Assembly: GCA_020635435.1 (NCBI GenBank) | Contig: JACJZU010000001.1 | Span: forward strand, 806,001-870,000 | Direction: 5' to 3' | Length of the DNA: 64,000 bases | Source: Flavobacteriales bacterium | Lineage (GTDB): Bacteria; Bacteroidota; Bacteroidia; NS11-12g; UBA9320 | In this document: in pieces, positions 63,701 through 64,000 of the stretch | How the letters are laid out: every line of letters starts with the position of its first letter | Numbering within the stretch: the first letter of the stretch is position 1 | Position numbers and translations under genes: made by a program | Notes under the pieces: model-generated | Told to the model about the DNA's origin: nothing | The model's database searches: none | The model's input: the letters and a program-made list of their open reading frames with translations, nothing else

Positions 63701-64000
63701 GTCGGTGCCGGTTTCAAAATGGAACTATAAAGATGCTGATCCGGGTATAAAGTACATTGGCCCAATGGCTCAGGACTTTTACAAGGCCTTTCATCTCGGC
63801 GGAACTGACAGTTTGGGTATCAACACCATTAATATAGATGGAGTGAACTTTGCCGGAATTCAGGCACTTTATAAGCGAACGGAGCTTCTGCAGGCAACGC
63901 AGGATGAACTCGTCAGATCTCAGGCTCGCATCGATGCCCAGGAGCGGGAAATAGCCGAACTTCGCCGCGAATTAGAAGAATTGAAACGCATCCTTCTGGA
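60792..64000 (+). CDS. Tail-fiber-like secreted surface protein with YadA-type head repeats and S74 chaperone domain (3' partial)
   Basis: The frame is open from ATG 60792 to the window end, 1069 codons with no stop, so the 3' end is missing. A signal peptide (ending PAFSQ) precedes the Bacteroidota module VGINTTGNDPHPSAMLDVSS. Eight tandem repeats of 60-62 residues occupy 61266-62723. Residues from about 724 are short left-handed-helix repeats (GSVAIGYN, RSVALGSY) like YadA/Hep-Hag heads. An S74 intramolecular chaperone domain starts near SDRNMK (Ser949 to Lys954), and a coiled coil follows at the end (AQEREIAELRRELEELKR). Such domains trimerise fibres and are then cleaved off. No phage genes are nearby, so a cell-surface fibre is likelier than a phage tail. 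Confidence 0.87.
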   Translation, partial: MNSFIRSIWSRSGLFSLFFLFASIPAFSQNVGINTTGNDPHPSAMLDVSSINKGVLIPRLTRTQRQSIPAPANGLLVYQTDDTIGFWYYRQSRWEPIFRTVRAGIGLTGGQIYSYGTINLANTGVLDGTYGSPDSIPRFTVNKQGQLIFAGNVPINERDSVIGNEIQDTLNAYGMLQLFGSGTSGDPLKIGVRAGARINDIWIWTGSEWGLVQLPVEKDSIIGNEIADTSGAYGILTRTGNGTQSAPFKVGVQPGSRSGDIWQWDGRNWTLARIVHPLEQDSVIGNEIADTSLALGMLNRMGSGTQADPFKIGMNPGNRVGEVWQWDGNSWRPATIIFPPEKDSVIGNEVTDTSRSYGILTKSGSGTDADPYKLGIRPGNRSGQVWQWNGSEWIPAIIVFPPEQDSVVGNEISDTLNSRGMLERYGSGTVADPYKVGIRSGSSIGHVWRWDGTKWISAPIIFPPEKDSIIGNEIADTSASYGMLTLQGNGTASSPKEIGMLPGTALDQVWHWNGSKWIPKKVVHPREKDSVIGNEIADTLRSRGMLQRFGSGTATDPFKIGISQGVSVGDIWRWNGKRWNAVPLPAEVDAVIGNEILDTISNGFLQLVGTGTAASPKRTGLKSGTFPGAYLRWNGSNWYSDSMYRNTLDMAYDQGGPGAGRNIIADNGAVLIEGEDGLVVTGTFGVGAGIGSPGAGTRMFYNPSKGAFRAGRVQGTQWNQASVGDYSFASGMNTMASGNYSTAMGFGSVASNIYTFAAGDSSVASNRRAIALGDHARANGLSSVSIGKSTLSTGQNSFSIGSANHSEGPYSGVLGESSHAKGFHSFAFGYRDTALGDYTLAMGYNSKAEGEGSVAIGYNTYTTNPYSIAIGNNVQAIADRSVALGSYVSTNNKNGSFIFGDGSTSTVLRNNTLNEMTMRFDGGYILYSNAATTTGVRLVGGTSGWTTVSDRNMKSNIVDIDHEEILNKIMSVPVSKWNYKDADPGIKYIGPMAQDFYKAFHLGGTDSLGINTINIDGVNFAGIQALYKRTELLQATQDELVRSQARIDAQEREIAELRRELEELKRILL
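61266..62723 (+). repeat. Eight tandem 180-186 bp coding repeats in the surface protein
   Basis: Units begin with DSVIGNE-like residues at 61266, 61446, 61632, 61818, 62004, 62190, 62376 and 62556; intervals are 180, 186 (five times) and 180 bp. Each unit has the pattern DSxIGNExxDT, then GxGT, PxKxG and WxWxGxxW. The first and last units are the most divergent in sequence. Confidence 0.9.

Noticed and set aside
60792..64000. Tail-fiber-like gene as evidence of a prophage
   Set aside because: It has a bacterial signal peptide and stands next to glyA; no capsid, terminase, integrase or lysis genes are seen.

Overview
The window is a densely packed chromosomal segment of a member of the Bacteroidota, most likely a flavobacterium-like lineage. 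The evidence is a type IX secretion (T9SS) C-terminal sorting domain, Bacteroidota-type promoter elements (TTTG / TAnnTTTG), and families typical of the phylum: DUF4292, DUF4468, GH3, PspC-DUF2807, an HscA-like Hsp70, bacterial GGGP synthase and a fused E1 dehydrogenase. Genes lie on both strands. No gap exceeds about 260 bp, and I see no tRNA, rRNA, CRISPR array, insertion sequence or integrase.

Layout. (1) 1-5964 (+): end of an NrnA-like DHH phosphoesterase, two FKBP prolyl isomerases, rfbB, rfbA, an ABC exporter and a lipoprotein alpha/beta hydrolase, run together with overlaps. (2) 6025-9387: a MarR regulator convergent with a two-gene unit, an M1 aminopeptidase and an ACMSD-type decarboxylase. 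(3) 9534-11747: a DUF4468 protein, a degenerate Rieske-fold lipoprotein and a 3-hydroxyacyl-CoA dehydrogenase. (4) 11818-18395 (-): an envelope operon with flippase, dut, sugar nucleotidyltransferase, TPR lipoprotein, DUF4292 lipoprotein and an EnvC-like murein hydrolase activator. (5) 18485-24085: a putative barrel protein, B12-dependent ribonucleotide reductase, and divergent GGGP synthase. (6) 24194-28547: a PadR/PspC pair with a conspicuous operator, and an HTTM/DCC pair. (7) 28804-41982: HscA-like chaperone, barrel protein, lytic transglycosylase, GH3 enzyme, dusB, then a long (+) run with a CPBP protease, cdsA, glutamate dehydrogenase, psd, a small Cys/Lys-rich protein, a DksA-type zinc finger, a SprT-like protein, a C1 protease and mscL. 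(8) 42014-50343 (-): three-subunit transhydrogenase, a T9SS-sorted PKD protein and an M16 protease. (9) 50454-60548: photolyase, fused E1, methyltransferase, thiamine pyrophosphokinase, a lipoprotein/outer-membrane pair, and glyA. (10) 60792-end: a tail-fiber-like surface protein that runs off the window.

Functional themes are envelope building and remodelling (flippase, sugar nucleotides, EnvC-like, MltD-like, cdsA/psd, periplasmic isomerases and proteases), nucleotide supply (nrdJ, dut), one-carbon and redox metabolism (glyA, pnt, gdh), and thiamine diphosphate synthesis next to a thiamine-dependent E1. The most unusual features are an 8-copy, 60-62-residue tandem repeat in the terminal surface protein, and an alternating PadR-type operator whose sequence recurs at the start codon of the next gene. 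Others are a Rieske-fold lipoprotein without the usual histidines, and promoters so close to their start codons that the transcripts would be leaderless or nearly so.
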